Both the position numbers and the translations under genes were made by a program. Shown here in pieces: positions 1 through 11,800 of a DNA stretch of 64,000 nucleotides; positions within the stretch are counted from its first letter, which is position 1; the number at the start of each line of letters is the position of its first letter. Where the stretch lies: assembly GCA_900095095.1 (NCBI GenBank), contig FMBT01000316.1, positions 124,001-188,000 of the forward strand, written 5' to 3'. The notes below the pieces were generated by a model that was not told the DNA's origin, searched no databases, and saw nothing but the letters and a program-made list of their open reading frames with translations. This stretch comes from Fragilariopsis cylindrus CCMP1102. Its lineage: Eukaryota; Bacillariophyta; Bacillariophyceae; Bacillariales; Bacillariaceae.

Positions 1-4
1 AAAA

Positions 5-338
5 TATGATTTTGGATCAGAAATGAACACAAAATATCTCATTTGAAAAGGATTGCAGAGGACAACACAAGATAGGTGGGTGAACAAACATCCACACAGT
101 GTGCTAGAACATTATGTGTGCCTCCTCCTACTTTTATCTCCTTATGGTTACGGAATAAAATGCATTACGCTGTTATGGTAGGCACACAAACTGTTCAATC
201 AAACAACATGATTTTGGATCAGAAATAATGAACAACAAAAATTCTCATTTGAAACGGTTACAGAGGACAACATTAGCTGGGTCGGGTGCATAAACATCCA
301 CATAGTTTAGTAGAACATTGTGTTTGCCTCCTACCATC
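5..338. repeat. Tandem duplication, about 205-bp period
   Basis: Two diverged copies lie head to tail. Both open with a TGATTTTGGATCAGAAAT block (near 8 and 210), continue with a CTCATTTGAAA block and an AGAGGACAACA block, and end with a TAGAACATT.TGTTTGCCTCCT-like block (near 105 and 310). No ORF of note crosses them. The copies differ by substitutions and small indels, so the duplication is not very recent. Confidence 0.8.
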
Positions 339-1574
339 CCTGGTGGTTCATCATCACTTGCTATACATATCTACAAATGGCAATTATTAGCTAGATTAAT
401 AAAATATACTTTTATATGTCATATATATATATATTTATATATATATACATATATTTATATCACATAGTAAATCAATGAGTTAAATTAAAATAAAATTAAA
501 GTAATTCTGATGGGTATCATTTCTACTTTCACAAATTCTCCAGTGGAGTTTGCTATTGGAATATTAAACAACTTTGAATAATAAGATGAATAACTTCTCC
601 TTAGATTCTAGAACCAGCATGGTGCACCAAGATACCACCTGGTCATCAGTCATCCACCCCATACCCATAGGGGATGAACCAAGGGGCATGATCCCTCATA
701 CTTACTCTATTCTTGCTCCAGAATACAAACATTGCATCTTGACCAACATGTCTTATTTCCATGCCCAAAAGTATAATTCAGAAATAGGCTGCCACAACAT
801 CAATAGAAGGAATTGGATCACAGTTTGAACACCCAGATACCTTCCATATATGCATGTGGTCAAAAAACACCAACAATACTTGGAACATTTGCCATATTGG
901 TGGTAAAGTGGGGCAGGGAACAATAGAATAGACATAAAATGGCCCCAAATGCACACATTGCAAAAATATTTGAGATATTACCGCCCCCATACCAGGTATG
1001 CTGAATCCCAAATAAAATAGCTAGGCATCAACCTAACTTATAAAGGTTTTGGATTATATCATTGCTTTAGGTAACCATACATATAATATATGGGGTGTCA
1101 CGAGTCAAAACCCAGCGCTATTAAAACACACAATTTCTCTAAGTGCCTACAGACCTAATGACCTTAAAGGATTATATGGAGCTCAACATTATACCTATGG
1201 GTACAAGGTACAACTATTGCTTAGGGCTGTAGGGAGGATAGGAAGGCGTCAGGGTGTGCTAAGCGCCAAAAAGGGTCATTTAGGCCCCAAAACAGGTTAC
1301 TCCCCTTTAGCAACCACATCAGCATGGTCCTGTACATAGCTCACCAAGTTTATATTGCCTTTGGTGTGTATGGTCAACCCCATGTGCTTACTTTGGGACA
1401 ATTCATCCATTTGAGTGTGTACTAGGTCACATACCCCCCCCCCCCCCCCAAATATGGGCCATTTTCCCATGTCCTAGGCTGCATCACACCCTTTACCACC
1501 TTCAAGTGTGAAGAACACATACCTAGCGCCCCAAATACATAGAACCTAGCGCCCCAAATACATAGAACCATCAT
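339..1574. other. Gene-poor intergenic DNA with microsatellites
   Basis: No convincing gene. There is an AT microsatellite at about 421-460, a run of about 16 C at 1434-1449, and a perfect 23-bp tandem duplication at 1521-1543 and 1544-1566 (CCTAGCGCCCCAAATACATA core). ORFs of 60-96 codons here resemble no family I recognise and do not show the codon usage of the real genes nearby. Confidence 0.6.
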
Positions 1575-2440
1575 ATTATCATGTACCAGGAGTGGATGTA
1601 CCAGTGACATCATGTAATAAGACTATTACTGTTGATTGAACAACCTTTACATGCCAGGCAGAGGTTTACAGGAAGTTGTTATTTCAATTGTTTTGGTTGA
1701 CATAAATAGATAGGACAAGCAAGCATACCTGCACAGAACAGGAGTGGGTTCAACAGTTTTAACCCAATGCAGCCTTTAAAAATGAAGAAGCTTAAAACAA
1801 TAAGAAGTACTACTATACTCTCTTACACCAACACAAATTCTAACAAAACAGCAGTCTGGTTTCACATTGTTTGGTTGACAGAAATAGGACCTACATGCCC
1901 ATGCGTCAGGAGTTGGTGATTTAGTAGTTACTTATGATATACTTCCAAATTTTACTGGGCAATCTTCACATATCATGTTAAAGTTCTCAACAAATAATGG
2001 CCACACAGCAGCAGCACAGCAGCAGCACAGCAGCAGCACAGCAGCAGCACAGCAGCAGCACAGCAGCAGCAGCACAGCAGCAGTAGCAGCAGTTGTTGTA
2101 GTTGCTGTTTCATATTGTTTGCTTAACAGGAATAAATGAAACCAGCATGCATGCGCCAGGAGCAGATGTACCAGCAGTGATCTACCAAATCTTATTGGAT
2201 GATGTACAATTGTAACCTTGATTAAAATACAACACTTTACTATATGTGTAGTATAAGTTTACAAGAAGTACACAACACATAATGGCTACATTATACGATG
2301 TGGTCACACAGTAGTAACGTAGTCAGTTCTTGTTGATCTTTTATATTGTTTGGTTGACAGGAATAGAAGGAATCTTCATGTAGTACCATACTAGGAGAGG
2401 ATGGATGCACCCCATGCCCAGTGATATACCAAAACATTTC
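1575..2440 (+). repeat. Degenerate tandem repeat array (family also at 41.8-42.4 kb)
   Basis: About four head-to-tail units of roughly 180-250 bp. Each contains a CATATTGTTTGGTTGACAGG-like block (near 1691, 1869, 2117 and 2350). Shortly after comes a CAGCATGCATGC / CAGGAGTGGATGTACCAGTG-like block, and later a GTTTACAGGAAGT-like block. One unit is enlarged by a CAGCAGCACAG microsatellite at 2004-2095. Related units occur at 41770-42430. Confidence 0.7.
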
Positions 2441-2945
2441 TCTCTTCTGAAGCATGTTCATCATCCGTGCTGTAAAATTATTACACTAGTGACGTACAGA
2501 CGAGCAAGTCATTGGTTTGCTCCTGCCAGCGCGTGCTTTACTATAAAATGCGCAATGGAATTCTTTCTAATCGAATTCTATCGCATTGCTGGGTTTGATT
2601 GTTGTTTGATTTTGATTGGTTGAGAGAGATTTTAAAAAATAAATAAAACAGATTGTGTCGTTGTGTTCGCCCATCAACACATCATCCTCATTCAAACATA
2701 CCGGTAATAAAATAAAATTAATGATAGCCATAGCCATAGCCACAACAACAAGCATACTGTCGCTGAGAACATACCAACAGCCAGATCAAATAGTAGAAGC
2801 CAACAAGCCCACACAGTAGCAAGAAAGGGTTGTTTTTTAGCTACATCAGCATAAACACCATCTGTCATTCGTTGTTAAATATATAACAGACGAAAACACT
2901 CATCGTCATTCATCAACGTTTTTGTCCTAACGACACGACAAAACA
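2441..2945. other. Intergenic / 5' flank of the Asn/Gln-rich gene
   Basis: No gene seen. The last 80 bases before the ATG at 2946 are rich in A and C with a CATCGTCATTCATCAACG-like stretch, which would suit a 5' untranslated leader. No core promoter element can be assigned with confidence. Confidence 0.4.
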
Positions 2946-4496
2946 ATGACCGATAATAATAATGATAAATCCGTCAATGAGGCAACGGCGGCCTTGAAGG
3001 GAATGCTTGGGATTGGAATTGGTGGAAGCAGTGGTGCCGCAAGTAGTGGAAACGGAAATAATAATACAAATCCTCCAGCCAAGAAGAATGGTGGCAGCGG
3101 CGGCGGCGGCGGTGGAAAAAAATCGACGAAACAAAAAAAGAATTCAAATTCGAAATCGAAATCTCCTATCCGTAATAATAATAATAATAATAGTAATAAT
3201 AATTCGACAGCAACCGCCGCTGCCGACGCAGCGACGTCGACACCGAATCAAAAACCACCTAGAGGAGGAGGGAATAATGCTAACACTCCTAATAGTGCCA
3301 ATGCTAATGCGAACATTCCTAACTATAATCCTAATTATAATCCCAATGCTAATGCTAATCCAAACTCAAATAGAAAGAAGAAAAATAATAAAAAGAAGAA
3401 AGATGCCACTGCCGCCACTTCTGACGGAGGAGGTGGTGATAGAGATAGAGATGGTAGTAACAAACAGCAGCAGTCGGGAAATAAAAATAATAACAAGAAC
3501 AAAAATAATAAAGGGGGAAAGAACAATAATAATAATAATAATAATAATAATACTACTTCTAATAATAATTTAACAACACCACAAAAAAATAATGGAAATG
3601 GAGGTTCTTCCAATAATTATGCATGGTCAGCATTCCAATCCTCACCGGATGCAGGACAATTACCGATGCCAACATTTTTACCATCACCGAATAATACACC
3701 AATACAAAAGAAAACATTATTACCACCAAGTGCGAATAAAAACAACAAGAAAAAAATGAATATGACTACAGCTCCTACCTTAAATAATAATACAGATTCG
3801 ATAAATAATAATTCAACGACGAAGAAAGATCCGGTGGTAGTAGTAGCCGAATTAAAAGAATCGACTACGACGATGGAGGAAAAACCAGAAAGTAAAACGG
3901 GAATTAATATTGCTGCTCAACAACAGATACGTCAAAATTCGGTTCCTATTCCACCACCACCAGAAGCAGGACAACAACAACAACAACAGCAGAAACAGCA
4001 TCAACCACCGCATCCTCAACATCAGCAGCAGCAACAGCAGCAGGTTCAAACACAAGCACAAGCTGTACAACATCAACCACCACCAGGATATGTGACATTG
4101 CATGTTCAAGTTCCCTATCAACAATTAGGACCGGGACGTGAAATGTTAGTACAATCACCTGCAGGGTTTCCTGTTCAAGTGGTGGTTCCACCAAATATAC
4201 CACCCGGATCGATTATTCCAGTACAGGTTCCATCGGTACCATTACATATGATGCCTGGTGCAGGAGCTGGAGCTGGTGCTGCTGCTGCAGGAGGAGGAGG
4301 AGGAATTCCCTTCCAGCAGCAACAACAACAACAACCGTACCATCCTCAACAACATCAACAACAACATCAACAACATCCCCATCATGCTCATCCGTATCAG
4401 CATCATCCACCACCACCGCAACATCAATATCAACAGCGTCAACACGGTCCATCGGGTAACCAGCAACAACAGCAACAACAACAACAACGTCGTTGA
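2946..4496 (+). CDS. Asn/Gln-rich low-complexity protein
   Basis: Single-exon ORF of 516 codons from an ATG preceded by an A-rich leader. The protein is mostly low complexity: Gly/Ser and Lys-rich (residues 20-75), Asn-rich (about 75-210), then Gln/Pro/His-rich to the end. A short leucine-containing motif, LKGMLGIG, sits near residue 17. The only ordered-looking stretch, about residues 378-432, has the pattern 'V.VPPNIPPGSIIPVQVP', a Pro/Val motif I have seen repeated in stramenopile proteins of unknown role. No catalytic domain or signal peptide is visible. Such N/Q-rich proteins are often RNA-associated or form condensates, but this is inference. The long antisense ORFs across it are products of trinucleotide runs. 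Confidence 0.75.
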   Translation: MTDNNNDKSVNEATAALKGMLGIGIGGSSGAASSGNGNNNTNPPAKKNGGSGGGGGGKKSTKQKKNSNSKSKSPIRNNNNNNSNNNSTATAAADAATSTPNQKPPRGGGNNANTPNSANANANIPNYNPNYNPNANANPNSNRKKKNNKKKKDATAATSDGGGGDRDRDGSNKQQQSGNKNNNKNKNNKGGKNNNNNNNNNNTTSNNNLTTPQKNNGNGGSSNNYAWSAFQSSPDAGQLPMPTFLPSPNNTPIQKKTLLPPSANKNNKKKMNMTTAPTLNNNTDSINNNSTTKKDPVVVVAELKESTTTMEEKPESKTGINIAAQQQIRQNSVPIPPPPEAGQQQQQQQKQHQPPHPQHQQQQQQQVQTQAQAVQHQPPPGYVTLHVQVPYQQLGPGREMLVQSPAGFPVQVVVPPNIPPGSIIPVQVPSVPLHMMPGAGAGAGAAAAGGGGGIPFQQQQQQQPYHPQQHQQQHQQHPHHAHPYQHHPPPPQHQYQQRQHGPSGNQQQQQQQQQRR

Positions 4497-5889
4497 AAAA
4501 CGTTATTTTATTTTATCTAACACCGAAGTATTGAACCGGGATTATAAATTTAAAAAAAAAGAGAAACACACCCAACAACTAAAAATCATTCCATTGAAAG
4601 CATGACTATCTCCAAAAAACAAAACAAAAAAGAGTAACAACTAACCAATATTCATAGAAAAACTTAAACAAAATTATCAAACTAAAATAAAAAATAAAAA
4701 CAAAAGAGAATCAATTTTTATAAAGCACACAATTATAATAGAGACTACTACTTCAAAATTAATAGTATCACATACAATAGCATACCATCGCATACCGCAC
4801 TACTAGCAACACTTTTGACGGATTGGTAGGTAGAAGTTTCAACGCATTTCCGATACAACATATGCGTACCTGTAGACAGGTAGGCTATGACAAATAATGT
4901 GTATGTGTACAGTAGTATTTATACATTGTTTTCTTTTTGCCCACAAAAACCTAGCTATCTAGCTGCTTGTACTGTACTGTATTGTTTGTCAGAACGTACG
5001 TACGTACGTCCGCTCTCGAGTGAGCAAAATCAAGAAGCCCGTCCGCTACATTTAGTAGCTACCTAGGTGGTGCTTGAGATGGTAGATCACTACGGATCAT
5101 CATCACGGATCATCATCATCTCTTTGCTTCACCCCGTCTGTCCCTCGTTGTTTGATTATTCTAGATAGTAATTTTAAAATCTCTATTGATAAAATTTAGC
5201 TACTAAGTTAGCTATATTAAAAAACTACTATAGATAAAATAATCTATAGCTATATAGTTTCTATTTTGAAAAATCTATATAGGTCGTTCTAAGTTTTCAC
5301 CAAGTTTACGCACGGTTGCTAGATCTTTCTCTTGGATCGATACCTATCCCGATCTAGATTTTATTTTTGAATGAGCAAATCGTATCTTTTCGATATCATC
5401 GATGACGACGTTCTCTTAAAAACCTAAAAATCTAATCTTTAAAACTTTTTAATTTTTTAAAAAACAACATGAAAAGCGTAACGAATGAAGCACTTTAATA
5501 ATGCTGACAAAATAAAAAAAAATACAGCCCTGGCGGGAGACGGAAAAGGCCAGACGTTTTCAGTACACTTTCTACGTGACTTTGCACGCGCCGAGCCATT
5601 TTCTTCACAAGATTTCCATCCACGACACTCCAATGATTAAGCAAAAAGAGAGAATACAACTCAATTCAACACCAGAGAGACAGTAATTGACTGCATTGCT
5701 TAGGCGGAAACAACAACAACAACAGCAACAACAATATCAGTATCACCTACAAAATCTAGTAGCTAAAGGACAAACGGAGAATCGAATCGAATTGAAATTT
5801 CTTACTTAGAAAGAGCGGGTACAAGTATTAAGGGCGCTTGCTAATTTGAGTTGGTCCAATATTGCAGTAACTTGTATTCCTATTTTATC
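4497..5889. other. Intergenic region, no gene seen
   Basis: About 1.4 kb, A/T-rich, with a poly-A-rich 3' flank of the upstream gene and scattered ATC/CTATAT repeats (5090-5290). A CAACAACAACAACAGCAAC stretch near 5710-5740 probably lies in the leader of the chromatin-reader gene. No ORF above 60 codons with recognisable content. Confidence 0.5.
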
Positions 5890-8800
5890 ATGGCGGACGA
5901 TGACGACAACAACAACAATGGTGAGGAAGTGGAAAAGGCTTCTACCTCGACCATGGATGTCAAGGTTGAGGAGGAGCAGGACGACAATGACAATGACAAC
6001 GACGAACCCATGCATTCAGACGCACAAGCAACCACAATTAAGACTGAAGTGAAGACCGAAGCCGGAGCCACTGATGATGATGCTGATGAAAAGCTGGACG
6101 GAGATGACGACGGCAAGGATAAAAACGAAGGAAACAACGATGATGACGATGATGATGATGATGATGACAACGAGGATGGAAAGTGGAAAGTGGATGAGGA
6201 TAATGACAATGACAATGATAATGGCAGCGATGATGATAATGATGATAATGACAGCCAGGGGGATGGATCTTCATCGGAAGACGGTGATGATGATGATAGT
6301 AGTGACGAGGATGACGATGACGATGACGAAAAGAGTGAGAATGATGTCGATGGCGATGACAATGACAATGGGGAAGAAAATCAAGATCAAAACAACGACG
6401 GTCTATCTGAATATGAAAGGTGCGTTTGTTTGTTTCGTTTGTTCGTCTGTCTGTCTTCAAAATTGAAAGGATTGGATTGCATTTCCTCTATTCTTTCTCT
6501 TTCTCTCTTCCATTTGATCTCTTTCTCTCTCACCCATCCACACGTACACATACTCCAACTCACACTCTCATTCTCATTCCTCATTCTCTCTCACACAACC
6601 ACAACCACACCTGCTCACACAATTCTACACCTTTTAAAACAAATCAAATCAAAAACTAGACTCCGACTTGCAAGAATTAAAAGAAATCAAGAACGACTAG
6701 CATCATTAGGGTTAGCACAAGGGACGGGTGTGTTCGGTGGACATACTCAGAAAAAGAAGAAGAAGAAAAAGAAGATTGATCTAGATGATTCTGCTGGACA
6801 ACCAATGGTACGATCACGAAATTCAATATCACGATCCAGTAAAAAACGAATTGATTATGCAGAACAACCGAAATTACATGAAGTGAAAGAAACTTCTACT
6901 AGTAAAAATAGAAAAAAGAAAGATAATCATGACGATAATAGACGTAAACATGAACGTGGTAGGAATGAACGTGTACCATTATTTGTCTATCAAGAATTTT
7001 TACGTTTGAAATCGAAACGTAGAATTGGCTTTACTACAGCAAAGAAACACAAACGGAAATCAATACGTGAATTAAAGTATTGGACCAAAGCTGTGAATAA
7101 AATTGTGATAGAAGAAACAAAACAAAAAGAAATTAATGATCGTGACATCAAACTCCGTCAAAGACATGAAGTATATCAAACACAAATTGCTGCCGAAAAA
7201 TTAGAGTATTGCGGGTATACAAAATTAGAAATATTAAATAATATACAAAGTAGAAAATCACAATTATATGAAATTATGAATCAACAGGAAAGTTTACGAA
7301 CACAATCCAACATGTTATTACGACAACAACAAATGAAACAAATTGAATTATCCAAACGTATAATATTAGAACGTAAAATGTCTATGATTGATATTATTGA
7401 TAAATATCCTAAATATATTAATGATACATTAAATCAATTAAATACATTATTCTATTCACGTATACCACCAATAATTGTATCTGCAAGTGCATCACGTGTC
7501 TCTTCACGACGAAAGACTTACGATAGTAGTAGTAGTAGTAGTATCACTACTGCGAAGAAGAGTACAACGACGACGACGACCACAACGGTAATGTTGAAAA
7601 AGAAATCAAAGAAGAAATCATTATCGTCATCGTCATCATCGTTATTGGAACAAAAACAACAACAACAGCAACAACAACAGCGATCCTCGCTACAACAATT
7701 GGAACCACCACCAAAGAAGAAGCAAAAGCGCACTAGTACTAGTACTAGTAAACCATCACCCGTAGCAGCTATCACGAAGAAAAAAACAAGCAAGAAACGT
7801 GGTAGATCAATGCCACCATTACCATTAAATGATGCTCCTGCTCCTACTACTGATACCATTGCTGGTGTTGGTGTTGGTGCTGGAGCTGGTGCTGATGTTG
7901 GTGCTTTAGTTGGTATTGTTGCTGGATCACCTGTTACTGTTACTGTTACTTTTGCTGCTGCTGCTACTACTACTACTACTACTACTATTGTTGACCCATC
8001 ATTATCATCGTCATCACAACAAAAGAAGAAAGGTGCACGACCACATCCACCAACAATGAAAACAAAAACTGCCAGGAATAACAATAAAAGTAGTAAGAAA
8101 AATCAGCAGCAGCAGCAGCAGCAGCAGTCAAAGGGATCACCAAAATCTATTTCATCATCATCGAATAGTCCAGAGAGAAAAAGTAGTAAGGTTGCTAGGG
8201 CAACTGCCGATAGTGAAAGCAATATTATAAGCGGTAAAAGCAAAAATGATGGCAACAATGATATCAACATCAATATCATTAAGAAGAAGAGAAAGCAGCC
8301 GGTGGACAGTAGTACTGTGCCACCATCACCATCACCCCAAATACCAACACCAAGAAAAAGTAAAACTAAAGATGGACGATATGTTGGCGGATGGATGTCA
8401 CCGCATTTTTCACAAGAATTGGATCGATCATGGTTAGAACGAACAAAACCATTAACAAAAACAATTGTTGTTCCTGAGGATGTTGCAAAGCGTTGTGTTG
8501 GATTATCATCTGTAAAGAAGACAGCAGTTTTTGATTTGAAGAATTACGTACCACAAGTTGGTGATATAATATTATACTATCCATCATCCCATAAAGATTT
8601 TTTAAATTTATATCCTGATACGCTAGGTAGTAGACAACGTCAATTAATACGCGTACCAATCTGGAATCGCGCAAATCGTGAGCGTAATCGTTTATCAAAA
8701 GAAGAACAAGAAAATGGGAAAATATGGTGGACTGATGAGGTATGTTACTGTACATTCCGATTGATTATGCAAAATTCTTTGTCTTTGTCTTTGTTTCTGT

Positions 8801-11800
8801 TTTACTAAGGAATTTCATATTTTTAAATATTAACGCGACCTTGAATTCTCTCTTGTTTTATTTAAATTGCAGTGGATCGAATCATTATCGACGGTACGGA
8901 AGTCGAAAAAGGAAATAGCACTAGAGGAAGCAGCGAAAGCATCAACAACTGGTTTCAAAGAAGGAAAGGATAGCAATAATACATCTATGCCACTACCACC
9001 GCCACCACCAACAACGTCCCTAGGAGATTATCCCATTATTTGTAGAGTTGAACGTACCCATAATGAATTCCCTGAAGATCCTTATGCAAAGGAAAAATCA
9101 ATAAAGACGAAAGATGACAGTACGGGTATTGGTGACATGGCCATAATGTCTTGGTCTAAAACCGCCGCAAGAACATTATCACCCGCTGTCGCCGAAGCTA
9201 AAAAGAAAAATGGCATGTGTCCTCAGATTCGACTTGCAGTTACATTGCGACCACTATCTCCAGTCGTGGCACCTGATGACATCAACGTTTCATCGTCATT
9301 CTCATCGTCGTCACAATCGCCGTCAACATCATACCGTCTCGAACTCGCACCAAACTTTACAATATCGACATGTCCAGGTAAATGTGAATCATTTTTGGTT
9401 CCCTTTTGTTGGGGTTACACTACGTTTCACACGTTGTCGATAGGTGAGTCTATTTGGATACAACGTTCTGTTAACGATGATCACAATGAAGACGATTCCG
9501 ATACGAAAAAGGCTGGACGAATTGCAAGTATGTGTGGTAAAGGCAAGATCATTGATTTCTTTTTTGGGGAAAAGGAGAAATCGAAAACAAGAGCCACAGC
9601 TGGGATGAAAAAAGAAGAAGAAGAAGAAAAAGTACCGTCATTATCACCACCACCACCACCACGACCAACACCGACAAGAGGTATCAAGCATTCCATCCGA
9701 CTCGAGGACAGCATTGACGACATAGAGAAGATACTAGCATCATTGAGTAAAGAAGGATTACCAGTACCACAAACAAACGAAAATGAATTGAAGTTTTCCA
9801 TCCCGAATCGCGAAACAAAAATTATTGTCAATTTTCTGGGTCTATATTTGAAAAATTTGAAATCGCAGCAGGCAGGTAACACTACGGACTTTGATAAACG
9901 TCCCGCCGCTGTGAATGGACCATCCTCTCTGTCGTCGACACCACTGGATTCGTCGTCGTATGCATCAGCAGTAAACACGTCATCACCGCTTTCATTGATT
10001 GGTCTTATACTAAAAACTCTACCTTTACGACAAGGTGTCTCTGTCTCGTACGAATCCAATCGAAGACAATTGCACAGAACATGTAAGTTTTGACTCATAC
10101 CTCAAGATTGTAGTAGTCCTATATTTGTTATCGTTCTTATTCTTTCTTACATTCCTCTATATTTTCGTACCGATCTCATCTCATTCGATACGGTGTTTAT
10201 TTGAAAATATTTCTTCCGTTTTAATAGCACCGTGGACTCTTGTAACTTTACAACCAACTGATCTCTCGAGAATGCTTCAGGAAGGAGTCCTCAGTACATT
10301 GGAGAATTCCATGAGAGAAAAAGCGATCCTTTCCATTAATGATGTCATCGACAACAACCCAAACGCGAAGATTTTTGTTCCAATTGTTACGGAGCTCGTG
10401 GCACCCGGATACAACATGTGTGGTATGTATCATAATGTTTTTTTTTAATATTGATTTTGTATTTCGATGCGGCTCATCTTAATCGCCCACTCGTTGCTTT
10501 TATTCCATCACGATTCCGAATTTCTCTATGTCTATCTTCCTCTCACACTGTTGGCATTATTTTTTACAAATCCTCTTGCCATACACGCATGTATACCAAT
10601 AGTCCCCGTACCAATGTCATTAGGTCGTATCCTATCACGGCTCAAAACGAACTATTATACCTCGATGGAAAGCATTCTAGGAGATCTACATCTAATATCC
10701 GAAAATTGTTTACTCTATAACAGTCCGGAATGTAAGTTATTATCGTGAATATCGTGAGTTCATTCATTTGTGTTGTTTTTCACAATCGCTGACTATCGTT
10801 GTTTCCGTGTTCACTTTCGTTCTTAGCTGACTTGGTTGCACATTGCAATGATATCGTGGGGCTGTGCCAAATAAATATCAAGGCTATCATCCAAAATTTG
10901 TATGTCAAAATAGAGAGGAATGATTTTGGGGGAACAACAAAACGAAATGCGACTGCCATTCCGTCAGATTTGAACACGCCATATAAGGGGAATTTACATA
11001 TGGATTGGCTAAAACAAATCGCACCAGATGGTACTTGTGTCGAAGTAGGAAGAAGAACTCGCAACGTTGCTACATCTTCATGGATTCCTCAAGTTGGGGA
11101 TCCAATTTTGTATTCAAGATCCAACCACTCGGCGTTTGTGTATGGGCATAGAGATTCTCTCGCTAACGCACAGTGCAACGTACCTCAATTTCAAAAGATC
11201 GAAACGGAGGAGAAGAAAAACTTGACCGCAGAGGAAACTACTAATGGGGAATGTGCAACATTGCACGAAAATAAGAGATCATCTGAAGAGAATAAAGAAG
11301 ACGATTTCTTTGAAAAAACCTCGTTTCATTGGATGAATGGAACGGTCGTTTCTGTTCGAAGTTCATTCCCAAGAAATATGACAAACATAATTAAAGAGTC
11401 GTTTACAGTTGTTACGCCAATTTTGATCGTCGAGTTGCGACTACAATATTCACAGTGCGACAGAACACTTTTCGTATGCTGGAGACCGTGTCTGTTTTCC
11501 AAACTGGATACTTCCAAATGCAAGGCATGCAATAACACAAAAGATTCTTTTCTCAAACCAGCTTGGATTTCTTCTACCGATGAATTACAAATTCTTCCAC
11601 CAGATTCATCTCAAGGGCATGAATTTACTTCAGGTCTACCGAAGGATACTATTATCTCAATTGAGAGATGCTTTGATTTTCTTAAACATCGATGCATCAA
11701 TGGTATCAATCAAGATGCTTTTGCTGTGAATCCTGATTCTGCTTTGGAAAATGCAGAACGTGGTGTGACTATTAATTTGAGATCACAGTCCATTCCATCG

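Noticed and set aside
5880-6466. Long ORFs of 130-162 codons, one on + and two on -, overlapping the acidic exon
   Set aside because: They arise from GAT/ATC trinucleotide runs that are open in every frame. The acidic frame is the real one because it continues into domains.
7518-8084. Minus-strand ORF of 188 codons inside exon 2 of the chromatin-reader gene
   Set aside because: It consists of Val/Ala/Cys/Phe runs opposite ACT/GCT/CAA repeats and has no domain.
8740-8808. Read-through end of exon 2 of the chromatin reader as a gene end
   Set aside because: A good donor (GTATGT) and acceptor (TTGCAG) join it in frame to 8873, and the cryptic-Tudor region continues.
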